A stretch of DNA of 39,857 nucleotides, taken from contig CAYFRD010000014.1 of NCBI GenBank assembly GCA_964345555.1, forward strand, positions 1 to 39,857. Reading direction: 5' to 3'. This DNA comes from Peptoniphilus_E sp964345555 (GTDB taxonomy: Bacteria > Bacillota > Clostridia > Tissierellales > Peptoniphilaceae). Below, in pieces: positions 1 through 8,092 of this stretch (position 1 is the stretch's first letter; each line of letters begins with the position of its first letter). The notes beneath the pieces are model-generated. The model did not search any database. It was not told where the DNA came from and worked only from the letters and a program-made list of their open reading frames with translations. A program made the translations under genes and the position numbers.

Positions 1-5
1 AAATG

Positions 6-34
6 AAAAGAGAGGATCCAATCCTCTCTTTTTT
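6..34. terminator. Rho-independent terminator, probably bidirectional
   Basis: A 12-bp perfect stem (6-17 with 21-32) closes on the 3-base loop CCA, with A residues on one side and a T-run on the other. It can end a gene entering from the left of the window on the plus strand and may also serve the minus-strand gene at 231-1067. The bases from 35 to 230 hold no recognisable gene. Confidence 0.8.
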
Positions 35-230
35 GCATTTTCAACATAGACATTTTTTAGTATAGAAAGTGTACATTAACCGGTCCGCTAAGATTTCATT
101 TAGGCGGCTTTATATATGTCGCCACGCCTTTTAGTTATATCATGCTGTTATGTATCACAATACGGGCAGATTATTACATCCCGTACATAATTTATTTTTA
201 GTAAAATACTATATTTAAATTGTATTCACA

Positions 231-1067
231 TTATTTTGTAAGGGTTATTTCTTTGCCAGTGCCGATTTTTTCTATTTTTATAAAGTTTTTATTTTCTAAA
301 GTATCTAAAATCTTATTCACTTCTTCTTCATTTTCAAAGACTTCTATTATTTCGGGGATAAATACCTTTTTGTATTTAAGAATAAATTCTTTGATGCTTT
401 TCTCATTGAGTTTGATTTCTCGCTTGGGAATATCTGAAAATCGATCTATGAAATTAATCAATTCTTCCTTGGTCTTGTAACCTCTTAGGATGTATTCCTT
501 GCCGTTTTTGTCAGTGTACATAAAATTTGGATACCTTTCAAATCGCCTGTCGAAGCACTTCATTCTGTCTGATAGGAATTCGTCAGTGGACTGGTTTTCA
601 AATACTTCCTTGAATTCTTCTCTATCTATGGCGCATTGTTTTGCAATATCTGCAAGAACGTCCAAATTCATTGTGTTTTTTCCGTATAAAATAGTCGAAA
701 GTCTAAGTTCTCTTAAAAATTCGTTGGATATTTGAGGCTTGATGATTCGAGCTGTTATAAAACCTCTGCTTATGAATTGGGTGCCGGGGTTTTTATCTGA
801 TATTAAATCAGGTGTACTTGTCATTACAGGCATTTTATGAATGTTCGCACCTGCTCTCCAAATGGATAGCAAAATATTGTTGGCTACTTTGTCGGAGGCT
901 CTGTCTTTCATGTTCATGGGGAGCACGTCTTTGTAATCGCTGAAGAGCAAGCCCATGGTATTTTCAAATTGAATTTGTCCGTTGTATATATAGTCTATGG
1001 CACGGAGCACTTTTTCCTCTCCGTAGGACCAAGTGCAGATGACATCGGAAAAAATATCTATTTTCAT
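231..1067 (-). CDS. DsbA/FrnE-like thioredoxin-fold protein with a CxxS motif
   Basis: A 278-residue protein with the N-terminal beta strand and helix typical of DsbA-family (FrnE/SpxH-like) thioredoxin-fold proteins. The active-site position reads C11-T-W-S14, so the second cysteine of the usual CxxC is a serine. That argues against a classical dithiol oxidase; a monothiol isomerase-like, glutathione-transferase-like or non-catalytic adaptor role is possible. The middle is helical, as in the inserted DsbA helical domain. The last ~60 residues are a charged, partly coiled region that could be an extra domain. There is no signal peptide, so it should be cytosolic. The start has a good GGAGGT site 8-9 bases upstream. 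It is transcribed divergently from nrdD. The fold call is from sequence pattern only; the precise function is not recognised. Confidence 0.65.
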   Translation of the reverse strand: MKIDIFSDVICTWSYGEEKVLRAIDYIYNGQIQFENTMGLLFSDYKDVLPMNMKDRASDKVANNILLSIWRAGANIHKMPVMTSTPDLISDKNPGTQFISRGFITARIIKPQISNEFLRELRLSTILYGKNTMNLDVLADIAKQCAIDREEFKEVFENQSTDEFLSDRMKCFDRRFERYPNFMYTDKNGKEYILRGYKTKEELINFIDRFSDIPKREIKLNEKSIKEFILKYKKVFIPEIIEVFENEEEVNKILDTLENKNFIKIEKIGTGKEITLTK

Positions 1068-1285
1068 TTTATTACCTCCGCAAATTATATGTAGTAGTAT
1101 ATTTTTATAAATTCTTTGATTATATTATTACCCACTATTTGAAAATAAGAACCAGACCTCCACTTTGGTGTTTTATAATAAAAATTTTTAAATGATAATA
1201 TGTAAATTTTTTGTCAAATTTTTGAGGAAAATCGGGGAAAGCTTTATTTACAAGCCTTTTGAAGCAAAAAAGAATGCATCAATAT

Positions 1286-1333
1286 AAAGTATATCTATAA
1301 AAACTTATTGCCAAAACATACTATATGTAGTAT
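1286..1333 (+). promoter_or_regulatory. NrdR-box-like operator(s) upstream of nrdD
   Basis: The 16-mer at 1318-1333, ATACTATATGTAGTAT, matches the NrdR consensus acaCwAtATaTwGtgt at 13 of 16 positions, including the core C, A, AT, T and G. Its arms ATACTA/TAGTAT form a perfect inverted repeat. A weaker partner (1286-1301) keeps the wAtATnTw core but lacks the C and G. It lies 16 bp upstream, the spacing usual for paired NrdR boxes. The good box overlaps the -10 element, as expected for repression of ribonucleotide reductase genes. The nrdR gene itself is not in the window. Confidence 0.65.
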
Positions 1334-1336
1334 ACT
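1308..1336 (+). promoter_or_regulatory. Sigma-A type promoter of nrdDG
   Basis: The -35 is TTGCCA (1308-1313) and the -10 is TATACT (1331-1336), with an ideal 17-bp spacer. Transcription would start near 1343, about 20 bases before the start codon, so the leader is short and holds only the GGGAGAG ribosome binding site. Confidence 0.7.
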
Positions 1337-1365
1337 CTATCTATCAAATAAAGGGAGAGTTTAAA

Positions 1366-3489
1366 ATGATTGAGGTAATAAAAAGAAATGGAGTAAAGGT
1401 TCCCTTCGATGGTGAAAAGATAAAATTGGCTATAGAAAAGGCAATGCATTCTTCCAACGGAATTTTTGTAGAAAATCAAGCGGACACTATCGCTAAGGAA
1501 ATAGAAGAGTACGCACTGACATTAGAAGACCCTATGTCCATATTCGACATAGAGGAACAGGTATATTATAAGCTAATAAATTACAATAACCCTTCCACAG
1601 CCAGAGCTTATGAAAATTACAAGGCTGTTCAGGCTTATAAGAGAGAACAAAACACCACCGATAACGAAATACTTGGACTGCTGAACAGAACCAATATAGA
1701 TGTCATGGATGAAAACTCCAATAAGAATGCGATTATCGCTTCGACTCAAAGAGATTTGATCGCAGGGGAAGTTTCCAAAGATATAGCGAAGAGAAAAATG
1801 CTTCCGCAAGATCTTGTTGAGGCTCATGACAATGCTGTAATTCATATTCACGACATGGACTATATAATACAACCCATATTCAACTGTTGCTTGGTGAACA
1901 TGAAGGATATGTTGGACAACGGAACTGTGGTTAACGGAAAGATGATCGAAACGCCCAAGTCTTTCCAAGTAGCATGTAATGTAATGACGCAGATTATAGC
2001 ACAAATCGCATCTAACCAATACGGCGGACAATCAATAAATGTTTCATGTTTAGGAAAGTATTTGAGAAAATCCTATGAGAAGAACTTAAATCTCGCTCTT
2101 GATACACTTGGAGATATAGAACTTGCTGAAAAAATGGCGAGAAAAATGACCAAGAAAGATCTTGAAAGCGGAATTCAAACAATTCAATATCAAATCAATA
2201 CATTGATGACTTCAAACGGTCAAGCTCCCTTTGTAACATTGTTCATGTATCTTGAAGATGATGATCCCTATGTAGATGAAATAGCTGAAATTATAGAAGA
2301 AATTTTGAAGCAAAGGATCAAAGGAATAAAGAACGATGCAGGAGTATATGTGACACCTGCTTTCCCGAAACTTATCTACGTACTTGATGAAAATAATGTG
2401 AAGAAGGACTCCAAGTACTACTACTTGACTTCGTTGGCGATCAGATGTACAGCCAAGAGAATGTATCCGGATTACATTTCAGCTAAGAAGATGAAACAAA
2501 ACTACGAGGGTAATGTATTCAGCCCCATGGGTTGTAGAGCTTTTCTTCCGCCCTACAAAGATGAAAAAGGCAGATATAAATTTGAAGGCAGATTTAATAT
2601 GGGTGCATGCTCTATAAACCTTCCTCAAATCGGTATACTGGCAAATGGAGATGAGTCTAAATTCTTTAAATTGCTTGAAAAAAGACTTGAACTTGTAAAA
2701 CAAGTGGGAATGATAAGATATAATCACCTGTCCAAGGTGACATCGGACAGCTCTCCAATTCACTGGCAACACGGAGCCATAGCAAGATTGGGTAAGCACG
2801 AACCTATAGCGCCTTTATTAAAGGGAGGATACTCAACGGTTTCCCTTGGATATATAGGTATTTACGAAGCGACTTATCTGACCAAGGGTGTTTCTCACAC
2901 AGATCCCAAGGGATATGATTTTGCCATGAGAATAATGGATCACCTAAATGATGCGGTCAAGAGATGGACAGCGGAAGAGGGAATTAAGTTCACGCTTTAC
3001 GCTACACCGGCGGAAAGCTTGACTAACAGATTCTGCTCAATAGACAGAGATAGATTTGGAATAATTGAAAATGTAACGGATAAAGGATATTACACCAACT
3101 CCTTCCATGTGGATGTAAGAGAAGAGATATCGGCATTTGAAAAATTCAGCTTTGAATCTAAGTTCCAAGACAGATCCACAGGCGGCTGCATATCCTATGT
3201 GGAAATACCCAACATGAGCCAAAATCTTGAAGCTCTTGAAACAATGGTGAAGTATATCTATGACAATATTCAATATGCTGAATTCAATACAAAATCCGAC
3301 TACTGTTCAGAATGCGGCTTCGACGGGGAAATTAAGTTGAACGAAAACAATGAATGGCAATGTCCGCAATGTGGCAATAAAGATAAGGCAACCCTTTCCG
3401 TCGTGAGAAGAACTTGTGGATACTTGGGTGAAAACTTCTGGAATGAAGGAAGAACCAAAGAAATAAAGGACAGGGTACTTCACATATAA
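1366..3489 (+). CDS. nrdD: Anaerobic (class III) ribonucleoside-triphosphate reductase
   Basis: A 707-residue glycyl-radical enzyme that reduces ribonucleoside triphosphates to deoxy forms without oxygen. The N-terminal ~90 residues are an ATP-cone allosteric domain beginning MIEVIKRNG. Conserved active-site cysteines appear in the NCCLVN and MGCRAF segments. The C-terminus has the four-cysteine zinc site (CSEC and CPQC) followed by RRTCGYLG, whose glycine (~685) should carry the radical. Length is full for the family. The stop overlaps the nrdG start by one base (TAATG), so the two are translationally coupled. Expression is probably repressed by NrdR through the box overlapping its promoter. 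An oxygen-sensitive reductase fits an anaerobic organism. Confidence 0.97.
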   Translation: MIEVIKRNGVKVPFDGEKIKLAIEKAMHSSNGIFVENQADTIAKEIEEYALTLEDPMSIFDIEEQVYYKLINYNNPSTARAYENYKAVQAYKREQNTTDNEILGLLNRTNIDVMDENSNKNAIIASTQRDLIAGEVSKDIAKRKMLPQDLVEAHDNAVIHIHDMDYIIQPIFNCCLVNMKDMLDNGTVVNGKMIETPKSFQVACNVMTQIIAQIASNQYGGQSINVSCLGKYLRKSYEKNLNLALDTLGDIELAEKMARKMTKKDLESGIQTIQYQINTLMTSNGQAPFVTLFMYLEDDDPYVDEIAEIIEEILKQRIKGIKNDAGVYVTPAFPKLIYVLDENNVKKDSKYYYLTSLAIRCTAKRMYPDYISAKKMKQNYEGNVFSPMGCRAFLPPYKDEKGRYKFEGRFNMGACSINLPQIGILANGDESKFFKLLEKRLELVKQVGMIRYNHLSKVTSDSSPIHWQHGAIARLGKHEPIAPLLKGGYSTVSLGYIGIYEATYLTKGVSHTDPKGYDFAMRIMDHLNDAVKRWTAEEGIKFTLYATPAESLTNRFCSIDRDRFGIIENVTDKGYYTNSFHVDVREEISAFEKFSFESKFQDRSTGGCISYVEIPNMSQNLEALETMVKYIYDNIQYAEFNTKSDYCSECGFDGEIKLNENNEWQCPQCGNKDKATLSVVRRTCGYLGENFWNEGRTKEIKDRVLHI

Positions 3490-3980
3490 TGAGATACGGT
3501 CAAATCAGAAGATACGATATAGCAAACGGAATCGGCATAAGAACCAGCATTTTTGTGACAGGTTGTACACATCACTGTCCGGAATGTTTCAATGAAGAGT
3601 ATCAGGACTTCAATGCAGGATCATTGTGGACAGATGAGGAAACGGAAAAAGTTATAAAGTACTTGGAAGACGACCAAGTGGAGGGTCTGACTCTTTTAGG
3701 CGGAGAGCCCTTTCAAAATGCACAGTCTTTGACGGAAATAGTCAAAGAAATAAAAAAACACAGCGACAAGAGCATTTGGGTGTATTCAGGATATACCTAT
3801 GATCAGATAATAAAGGATCCTGTGAAGAAAAAATTGCTGGATTTGTGTGATGTATTGGTAGACGGACTTTTTATAAATAAACTCAAGAACTTGCGACTTA
3901 AATTCAGAGGTTCTGAAAACCAAAGAGTAATAGATATTAAAAAAAGCACTTCGGAGAATGTGATTCTCTATCTTGAATAG
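3489..3980 (+). CDS. nrdG: Anaerobic ribonucleotide reductase activating protein
   Basis: A 163-residue radical-SAM activase that generates the glycyl radical on NrdD using S-adenosylmethionine and a [4Fe-4S] cluster. The cluster ligands are in the CTHHCPEC segment (CxxxCxxC spacing) near residue 26. LLGGEPF downstream is the SAM-contacting GGE motif. It is coupled to nrdD by a one-base overlap and followed at 4022 by a terminator, so nrdDG forms a two-gene operon. Size and motifs are normal for the family. Confidence 0.96.
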   Translation: MRYGQIRRYDIANGIGIRTSIFVTGCTHHCPECFNEEYQDFNAGSLWTDEETEKVIKYLEDDQVEGLTLLGGEPFQNAQSLTEIVKEIKKHSDKSIWVYSGYTYDQIIKDPVKKKLLDLCDVLVDGLFINKLKNLRLKFRGSENQRVIDIKKSTSENVILYLE

Positions 3981-4021
3981 AGAGGAATTTATAGACAAAA
4001 TATTATACTGAAAAATAAGAC

Positions 4022-4059
4022 CTCCCTGTTAAGAATTAACTTAACCGGGAGATTTTTTT
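4022..4059 (+). terminator. Rho-independent terminator of nrdDG
   Basis: Twelve paired positions (4022-4033 with 4040-4051) with a single T/C mismatch and a six-base loop, followed by seven T residues. It lies 42 bases after the nrdG stop. Confidence 0.85.
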
Positions 4060-4120
4060 CGAAAATTATGCTGAAAAAAAACCTCTGCAAGAGTTCAAAG
4101 AAAATCATTGACTTGGGAGA

Positions 4121-4150
4121 TTGCTTTAAAGCTGTGTATCTGGGTATAAT
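4121..4150 (+). promoter_or_regulatory. Promoter of the universal stress gene
   Basis: TTGCTT (4121-4126) and a consensus TATAAT (4145-4150) are separated by 18 bp. A nearby TTGACT at 4108 is a better -35 hexamer but is 31 bp away, so I prefer TTGCTT. Confidence 0.55.
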
Positions 4151-4183
4151 TAATAACACGTCATATGATTAGGAGGAAGAAGA

Positions 4184-4624
4184 ATGAAAATTTTAGTACC
4201 TATTGACGGCTCAAAAATATCTCGAAAATCTGTGAAAGTAGCTAAGGAAATCGGAGAAAAATTCCAAGCGAAGCTCTATGTACTTACAGTCATTCCTGAA
4301 ACTACCATATTTGAACAATTCCCGACTAATTTTCCCTATACTTTGGAAGTTGATAAGGCGAACACGGAAAGAGCGGAATATGTTTTATCGGATATTGAAA
4401 AGGAAACAGAGGGATATTCCTATGAGGTTGAAACCTTTTATAAGAGCGGAAATCCGGCGACACAAATCGTCAAATTTGCAGAAGAAAATGACATGGATTT
4501 AATTGTAATGGGCAACAGAGGGCTGGGAGCTTTTTCAAGAACTCTGCTGGGTTCAGTATCCTCCAAGGTAATAAATCAATCCAATGTCTCAGTTTTGGTT
4601 GTAAAGGGAGATATTGAAAAGTAA
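4184..4624 (+). CDS. Universal stress protein, ATP-binding UspA type
   Basis: A 146-residue single-domain Usp protein. The N-terminus (MKILVPIDGSKISRKS) has the conserved Asp and Ser of the nucleotide pocket. The signature G-x2-G-x9-G-S runs from GNRG to LGSVS near residues 110-125, which marks the ATP-binding subclass. The protein should be a cytosolic dimer linked to stress or growth arrest; its exact role cannot be read from sequence. It has a strong AGGAGG site, its own promoter and its own terminator, so it is a single-gene unit. Confidence 0.93.
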   Translation: MKILVPIDGSKISRKSVKVAKEIGEKFQAKLYVLTVIPETTIFEQFPTNFPYTLEVDKANTERAEYVLSDIEKETEGYSYEVETFYKSGNPATQIVKFAEENDMDLIVMGNRGLGAFSRTLLGSVSSKVINQSNVSVLVVKGDIEK

Positions 4625-4666
4625 AAAGAGAAATTTAAAACTTAAGACTATAAGTTATGATTGTTG

Positions 4667-4698
4667 AAACACCTTGAACTTAATGTTTGAGGTGTTTT
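4667..4698 (+). terminator. Probable terminator after the universal stress gene
   Basis: A 12-pair stem (4667-4678 with 4686-4697), including two G-U pairs, around a seven-base loop. Only a short T-run follows, so termination may be partial. Confidence 0.6.
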
Positions 4699-4721
4699 AA
4701 GGTATTGAGCTTTATGAAAGA

Positions 4722-4750
4722 TTGAAACTTAAAGCATTATGACATATAAT
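4722..4750 (+). promoter_or_regulatory. Promoter of the metG-tatD-rnmV-ksgA operon
   Basis: TTGAAA (4722-4727), 17 bp, TATAAT (4745-4750): close to the sigma-A consensus. The leader to the metG start is only ~45 bases and contains no T-box or S-box structure. Confidence 0.75.
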
Positions 4751-4800
4751 ATAAAATATTTGGTGATGAAATTATTTTATTTAACGAAGGAATGATAATT

Positions 4801-6774
4801 ATGAAAAATTATTATTTGACTACTCCTATTTATTATCCCAGTGATAATTTGCACATAGGACATACCTATTGTACCGTTGCTGCAGACAGCATTAAAAAAT
4901 ACAAACAACTACAGGGTTATAATGTATTTTTTACGACGGGAACGGATGAACACGGTCAAAAAATAGAACAAAAGGCTATTGAAGCAGGAGTTTCTCCTAA
5001 GGAATATGTAGATAATATAGTTGTATCCATTAAGGAACTTTGGGAAAAGCTTGATATTCACTACGATGCCTTTGAAAGATCTACAGACCCTAAACACGAA
5101 AAGGTTGTTCAGGAAATTTTCCAAAAGCTATATGATAGGGGCGAGATATACAAGGCTGAATACGAAGGATACTACTGTACTCCTTGCGAAGCCTTTTGGA
5201 CGGAGTCGCAACTGGGAGAAGGACACACATGCCCCGACTGCGGAAGGGTTACTCAGCTGAATAAAGAGGAATCTTACTTCTTCAGACTTTCAAAGTACAG
5301 GGACAAGTTGCTTGATCTCTATGAAAAAAATCCTGAATTTCTGCAACCTCTTTCAAGAAAACACGAAATGATTAATAACTTTTTGAAAGAGGGATTGGAA
5401 GATTTGTCAGTTTCCAGATCTACTTTCGATTGGGGCGTTAAGGTACCCTTTGATGAAAAACATGTAATATATGTGTGGGTAGATGCTCTGTCCTGCTATT
5501 TGACAGCCACAGGGTACGGAAGTGATGATGAAAAATTCAATACTTTTTGGCCGGCGAACGTGCACTTTGTTGGCAAGGAAATTGTGAGATTTCATGCAAT
5601 TATTTGGCCTGCGCTCTTGATGGCATTGGACATTGAACTTCCGAAGCAGGTTTTCGGACATGGTTGGATATTATTTGACAATGACAAGATGAGCAAGTCC
5701 AAGGGCAATGTTGTATATCCTGAACCTATAATTAAGCTGTACGGTTCAGATGCTCTCAAATACTTTTTATTGAGAGAGTTCTCCTTCGGTTCGGACGGTT
5801 CCTTTACAAAGGAAAAATTTATGAAAAGACTTAATTCAGACCTTGCCAACGACTTGGGAAATTTACTTTCAAGAACCGTATCCATGATTGAAAAATACAA
5901 TGACGGATACATCCCCGAGGCTGTGGAGGCTGAAGATATAGACAAGGAATTGATCGACCTTGCCACCACTACTTCACAAAGGGTGGACGAAGCTATGAAT
6001 CATTTTGAATTCTCTGTAGCTTTGGAGGAAATTTGGAAGTTAATAAGAAGATGCAACAAGTATATAGATGAAACCACACCGTGGATACTGGCAAAAGAAG
6101 AGGGCAAGAAACAAAGATTGGACAGCGTTTTGTATAATTTGTCTGACTCTTTGAGAATAGTGTCCATATTGGTACAACCATTTATATCGGATACGTCAAA
6201 GAAAATAAGGAAATCCTTAAATCTAAAGGGTGAAGTTAAGTGGGAAGACACTAACTCATGGGGACTTAGCCAACCGGGCGAAAGAGTCAAGAACTTGGGA
6301 GTTTTGTTCCCCAGACTTGATATTGAAGCTGAAATTCAAAGACTCAATGAAGAAAATGAAAAATTGGCGGAGGAACGCGCGAAGGAAAAGGCGACATGGC
6401 AAAAACCGGCAGAAGAAACAGAATCTGAAGAAAAAGCAGATCCTGTTAATATCAGCACCATTGATGATTTCAAAAAGTTGGAAATAAAGGTTGCCCTAAT
6501 TGAATCTGTAGAAGATCATCCCAATGCAGATAAACTCTACCTTTTAAATTTGAAAATAGGTGATGAAAAGAGAACTATCGTGTCGAGTATAAAGGCAAAC
6601 TTCACAAAAGAATACCTTACAGGCAAAAAAATACTGGTAATAACAAATCTAAAACCTGCAAAATTCAGAGGAATAGAATCCAAGGGTATGCTTCTTGCCG
6701 CAGAAACGCAAGATGGAAAGATGTCTCTTGCCACAATATTTGAGGATCTGCCGGACGGAACTGTAGTCAGTTGA
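4801..6774 (+). CDS. metG: Methionyl-tRNA synthetase
   Basis: A 657-residue class I synthetase that charges initiator and elongator tRNA-Met. HIGH is at residues 18-21, a CxxC...CxxC zinc knuckle at C126, C129, C144 and C147, and KMSKS at 296-300. A helical anticodon-binding domain follows. The last ~100 residues form the EMAP/Trbp111-like tRNA-binding domain that dimerises the enzyme, after a Glu/Lys-rich linker. An ATG three codons upstream (4792) lies directly against the GAAGGA site, so ATG 4801, about nine bases away, is the better start. It leads the operon with tatD, rnmV and ksgA, a common Firmicute arrangement. Confidence 0.97.
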   Translation: MKNYYLTTPIYYPSDNLHIGHTYCTVAADSIKKYKQLQGYNVFFTTGTDEHGQKIEQKAIEAGVSPKEYVDNIVVSIKELWEKLDIHYDAFERSTDPKHEKVVQEIFQKLYDRGEIYKAEYEGYYCTPCEAFWTESQLGEGHTCPDCGRVTQLNKEESYFFRLSKYRDKLLDLYEKNPEFLQPLSRKHEMINNFLKEGLEDLSVSRSTFDWGVKVPFDEKHVIYVWVDALSCYLTATGYGSDDEKFNTFWPANVHFVGKEIVRFHAIIWPALLMALDIELPKQVFGHGWILFDNDKMSKSKGNVVYPEPIIKLYGSDALKYFLLREFSFGSDGSFTKEKFMKRLNSDLANDLGNLLSRTVSMIEKYNDGYIPEAVEAEDIDKELIDLATTTSQRVDEAMNHFEFSVALEEIWKLIRRCNKYIDETTPWILAKEEGKKQRLDSVLYNLSDSLRIVSILVQPFISDTSKKIRKSLNLKGEVKWEDTNSWGLSQPGERVKNLGVLFPRLDIEAEIQRLNEENEKLAEERAKEKATWQKPAEETESEEKADPVNISTIDDFKKLEIKVALIESVEDHPNADKLYLLNLKIGDEKRTIVSSIKANFTKEYLTGKKILVITNLKPAKFRGIESKGMLLAAETQDGKMSLATIFEDLPDGTVVS

Positions 6775-6783
6775 GGTGATTAG

Positions 6784-7551
6784 GTGATAGATTCACATGT
6801 ACACTTAGATGATCCCAAATTTGATTACGATAGAGAAGATCTGATTAAGAAGTTGCCCGAGCACGGAATAAGCCGTGTCTACAATATAGGTGCAGACATG
6901 GAAAGTTCCATTGCGAGCGTGCAACTTGCCGATAAATACGACTGTGTAAGGGCTGTCATAGGAGTTCATCCTCACAGTGCAAAGACATATGATAACGAGG
7001 TTGAATCGCAACTGATTGAGCTTGCAAAGAATGAAAATGTAAGAGCAATAGGAGAAATAGGTCTTGATTATTACTACGACAATTCACCCCGAGATGTGCA
7101 GGTTGAAGTATTTGAAAGACAGATAGAACTGGCTCATAAACTTGGACTACCTATTGTGATCCATTCGAGGAGTGCTTCACAGGAAACCTTCGATATAATC
7201 AAAGGGGCATTGAAGAAGTATCCTGATTTAAAATTTTTAATACATTGTTTTTCGCAGTCGGTGGAAATGATGCAGGAATATGTGAAAATAGGCTGTTATA
7301 TAGCTTTGGGCGGAGTGGTCACATTTAAGAATTCCAAAGAGCCTAAAAAAGTGGCGGAGGAAGTACCTCTTGACAAACTTCTTTTGGAAACAGACTGCCC
7401 CTATCTGGCACCTGTGCCCATGAGAGGTAAGAGAAATGAGCCATATTATATAAAATATGTTGCCGAAGAAATAGCTAAGATAAGAAACATCAGTGTCGAT
7501 GAACTTGTAGAGGCTACAGATGCCAATACGAGGAGATTTTACAATGATTAG
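6784..7551 (+). CDS. tatD: TatD-family metal-dependent deoxyribonuclease
   Basis: A 255-residue TIM-barrel hydrolase of the TatD family. Metal ligands are visible in HVHLD at the N-terminus, GVHPH near residue 60, EIGLDYYYD near 95, the H of HCFS and ETDCPYLAP near 205. Family members act as 3'-5' DNA exonucleases or DNA-repair nucleases; substrate in this organism is unknown. Start is GTG with GAGGTG 5-6 bases ahead. It begins nine bases after metG, and its last eight bases overlap rnmV. Confidence 0.94.
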   Translation: MIDSHVHLDDPKFDYDREDLIKKLPEHGISRVYNIGADMESSIASVQLADKYDCVRAVIGVHPHSAKTYDNEVESQLIELAKNENVRAIGEIGLDYYYDNSPRDVQVEVFERQIELAHKLGLPIVIHSRSASQETFDIIKGALKKYPDLKFLIHCFSQSVEMMQEYVKIGCYIALGGVVTFKNSKEPKKVAEEVPLDKLLLETDCPYLAPVPMRGKRNEPYYIKYVAEEIAKIRNISVDELVEATDANTRRFYND

Positions 7552-8092
7552 GGAAGTAATAGTAGTTGAGGGAAAGGACGATATAAGAGCCGTAAAGGCA
7601 GCTGTAGATGCAGAAGTCATAGCCACGTCGGGATTCGGCTACGGGAAAAAACTCATAAAACTATTAAGAGATTTAAACGAAAGACGAGGAATAATTATTT
7701 TCACCGACCCCGACTACATGGGCACGAGGATAAGAAAGGACTTGGATAAAAATCTTAAGGGAGCGAAACACGCATTTCTTTCCCAAACTAAGGCTATGAA
7801 AAAGGCCAATATAGGAGTGGAAAATGCATCAAGAGAAGATATAATCGAAGCTTTGAGAGGAGCAAGACCCGTCTATGAAGATGCGGAATACACCTTTACA
7901 AATGCCGATTTAATAAGGACCGGACTCAGCGGACGAGCAAATTCAAAAGAAAAGAGAAACAAAGTATCGGACCGTTTGAAAATAGGCTACGGAAACTCCA
8001 AACAATTTTTAAATAAATTAAACAGTTTCAAAATTTCCAGAGAGGAATTTGAAACAGCGGTGAAAGCGGTGGAACATGGAGAGACTTTATAA
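7544..8092 (+). CDS. rnmV: Ribonuclease M5 (5S rRNA maturase)
   Basis: A 182-residue Toprim-domain nuclease that trims the 5S rRNA precursor in Firmicutes. The Toprim glutamate is in VEGKDD at residues 7-12 and the DxD motif is in FTDPDYMG near residue 58. ATG 7544 is chosen because it has GAGGAG at 7530-7535, eight bases away, and gives the usual N-terminus; an upstream in-frame extension has no such site. It overlaps tatD by 8 nt and ksgA by 17 nt, so the three are probably translated together. Confidence 0.94.
   Translation: MIREVIVVEGKDDIRAVKAAVDAEVIATSGFGYGKKLIKLLRDLNERRGIIIFTDPDYMGTRIRKDLDKNLKGAKHAFLSQTKAMKKANIGVENASREDIIEALRGARPVYEDAEYTFTNADLIRTGLSGRANSKEKRNKVSDRLKIGYGNSKQFLNKLNSFKISREEFETAVKAVEHGETL

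Noticed and set aside
74..106. Imperfect inverted repeat considered as a tRNA or small RNA remnant
   Set aside because: CCGCTAA/TTAGGCGG pairs with a bulged G, but there is no tRNA arm pattern, no T-loop and no T-run.
1573..2031. Antisense ORF of 152 codons within nrdD
   Set aside because: It lies wholly inside a conserved gene, with no initiation signals.
4751..4800. T-box or S-box riboswitch before metG
   Set aside because: The leader between the promoter and the start codon is only about 45 bases, too short for either structure.
4792..4800. Earlier ATG as metG start
   Set aside because: It abuts the GAAGGA site, leaving no room for initiation; ATG 4801 is properly spaced and gives the usual N-terminus.
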